Part shown: in pieces, positions 61,917 to 64,000 of the stretch | How the letters are laid out: every line of letters starts with the position of its first letter | How positions within the stretch are numbered: position 1 is the stretch's first letter | Assembly: GCA_026929865.2 (NCBI GenBank) | Contig: CM049396.1 | Span: 22,293,501 to 22,357,500 of the forward strand | DNA from: Hyperoplus lanceolatus | Lineage: Eukaryota > Chordata > Actinopteri > Uranoscopiformes > Ammodytidae | Direction: 5' to 3' | DNA length: 64,000 nucleotides | The notes under the pieces: model-generated | Told to the model about the DNA's origin: nothing | Databases searched by the model: none | Seen by the model: only the letters and a program-made list of their open reading frames with translations | Program-made: the position numbers and the translations under genes

Positions 61917-64000
61917 GCGGAAGCCTTTGGAAGACAATGGGTTTGACTAGAAAAAAGGTTGGGTTTGCCTTGGTCAATCAGTTTTTCTTGGGGGAGGGAG
62001 GAGTCAGAATGGAATTGGCTCGCAAATCTGATCTGGTTTTGACCCTGATCAGTCCCAATTGATTTATCCCATTAAAGAGGCGTACAGGGAGCGTGGGTCA
62101 CTATTGAAGACCAGGAGAAAACTGCTCTGTAGAAAAAAAACTGCAGCGAGGTGCCTGCAGCCGTGCGTCCGCAGAGCCCGTGTTCCTGTCGGTGCTTCGG
62201 GAGCAGAATCAGTATGTTCTCCATTCACTGCAAGGTGCTCAGGGTAGACTGGCCAAAAGAAGAACGCATGCTGGTTCAAAACAGGAGAGAAAAGGTAAAG
62301 GAGAGTCTTGGAGACTCAAACCTCCAATGGCTTGTAAACAGTCCTGTAAAGTTCAGTAGACGCTTAAAGGAAGAATCTAAATCAGAAGTCTGTGGCCAGA
62401 TTGCAGCGCACACCACTCATGCTCTCAATCCACTGATCACATCAGACTGGTCGGTGCAACCGGGGCTGGGAATGTCTCACCTTACACCACGTGAATGCTG
62501 GCTGCTTTTCAAGGGGAGATATTTAAAGGTATGCTGCAGTTTGAGGGTTGAATTACAGGATGCAGGAAAACACAGCCCCTCCAACCAGAATTGATAGTCA
62601 CCTGGTAAAAGACCAAATGTATTGATTATTCAGTCGTTAATGTGAACAGTCTCCAGCCCTAATGATTTAATTTTCAAATATCATTAACTACTGTAGACCA
62701 GAGCTGTTCCCTGACAATATCATTCTGAATTAAGTTATCCACAAAATCTAATGAATAGTATGAAAACAGCAAAATAGGGTCTGCGGAACTCGGTGTGGTG
62801 TATTGTAGTAGGCTATATGTGTTAGCCATTTTTTGTTAATTTCCTTATCACAAATAAACCACCCTATGAATGCTAGCTTATGTGCAAAATGCATCTCATG
62901 CAAAAATGTACCTGAATGTTACAGGTGTATAAACATAAGACATTACAAAGGGGGCATTAACTCACCACAATATCGCCACAATAATAACTATAATACAACT
63001 TCTAGAATCCTGAAAAAAATAGGCATCTAGATAAAAAAAAAAAAAAAAAAACATGATAAAGAAAAACCTCTTTTAGCACAAAAACTGCACTTAATAGAAT
63101 ACCACCAATGCTCTTTGAACCCTTGTTATAGAGCCTACTGAAATGGTATTTAAGGCCACCGAAAACGCTTCCTTTCCTACTGACATGATGGCAGAAGTGA
63201 AAAGAGACCGGTAAGTTTAAAAGCAGTTTCATCCAGCGCCAAATTTCCTCCGGGCGGCTAAAAATATTCGACCATTAACAGAGGTGCGTAGGCTACATCC
63301 TCTGGAAACGAGGGTCAACACCACCTCAATACGAAGAAAACACTTCCTGTCAAACCTTTCAAAGTAAAGGCCCCCAGCCTATTACAAGCATATCCTAACC
63401 TACAGTATCTTCACTCAATCTGAGTAAAACCTCACTTCTTCATATTTTCTTCCAATTTGTTTTAACATGTAGTTGTTGTACGTTTGTTTGGAGTGTAATG
63501 TGTGGCCCTAACCGTAGCTGTGCAGTATGGTCGGTCTAATGGTTTTACATTGTGCCGGTCGGGGATCCAGTTTGCGTGTGCTATCCATGGTTAATGTAGC
63601 CTATAGCCATTTGTGTCTTTATTATTTTCATAATTTTTATTTCCATGTTTCCAAAAATAAGAACATCCTGTCCATCAATGAATGAGCATTGTCCCTATCA
63701 AATAACTAAATAAAAAAAGGTTGATTTGACAAAATTGTAAAAGAAACTTTCATATATAAGGAAATAAAAAAAGTAACACAAACTTGAATAAAGCATTAGA
63801 ACTGTTGAATGGAGAAACCATTTTAACCCGTCCTGGATACCTTGGGGAAGGTGTGATTTTAACTCCAGAAAGTGGGGTTTAGTCTAGTGTGTATTAACTT
63901 TGTTGTTGTTTTTCAATATTAAGCCTGAATGACTAGGTCTACTGATATGATCACAGCCACAAGATTAGTAGCCTATGTAGCAGCTCGCCTGGCAGCTCAA
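61917..64000. other. Upstream flank of slc41a1, no gene recognised
   Basis: The first few hundred bases should hold the slc41a1 5' UTR, or an intron leading to a non-coding first exon. No CpG island or core promoter is clear. A 147-codon plus-strand frame at 62151-62594 has no recognisable domain and is not called. Poly-A at 63030-63051. Nothing else supported. Confidence 0.45.

Noticed and set aside
62151..62594. 147-codon plus-strand frame upstream of slc41a1
   Set aside because: No recognisable domain, no splice partners, and it overlaps the expected 5' region of slc41a1 on the other strand.

Overview
This is a vertebrate, almost certainly teleost fish, chromosomal window. Short coding exons sit in long introns with GT-AG boundaries. 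CA/TG microsatellites are very frequent. The interspersed repeats are fish types: hAT and TTAA-targeting DNA elements, L2- and CR1/Rex1-like LINE ends, tRNA-derived SINEs and many small inverted-repeat elements. There is no bacterial, viral or CRISPR content.

Layout. (1) 1-3237, minus strand: the first coding exon (3091-3237) of an ethanolamine kinase gene (etnk2-like). Its other exons lie beyond the left edge, so 1-3090 is its first intron. (2) 3238-22262: about 19 kb between two divergent genes, made largely of transposon remnants. These are a large inverted repeat, a broken transposase gene, a nested terminal-inverted-repeat element, a GTF2IRD2-type hAT pseudogene, SINE and LINE tails, and a TTAA-flanked element. 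(3) 22263-30483, plus strand: a nine-exon gene for an EFCC1-like (EF-hand and coiled-coil domain) protein of 644 residues, with every splice phase consistent. (4) 30484-35323: the tail-to-tail interval holding the 3' ends of this gene and the next. (5) 35324-61916, minus strand: ten coding exons of slc41a1, the SLC41/MgtE-type magnesium transporter, giving a 553-residue protein. Its introns hold an L2 LINE with an open reverse-transcriptase frame, several MITE-like elements and very long CA/TG tracts. (6) 61917-64000: upstream flank of slc41a1, no gene seen.

How the genes relate. Ethanolamine kinase acts in phosphatidylethanolamine synthesis, Slc41a1 moves Mg2+ across the plasma membrane, and the EFCC1-like protein has no established role. 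They are neighbours, not a pathway. In human, SLC41A1 and ETNK2 are on 1q32, while EFCC1 lies near SLC41A3 on 3q21. Finding an EFCC1-like gene next to slc41a1 therefore points to an ancient paralogous block.

The most notable signals are in splicing context and repeat structure. Slc41a1 exon 4 has a (UG)45-UUUAG acceptor, its exon 5 donor runs straight into (CA)n, and the EFCC1-like exon 3 donor runs into (UG)n. Several transposons have exact termini and, in three cases, clear target-site duplications. I did not see a convincing new biological system.
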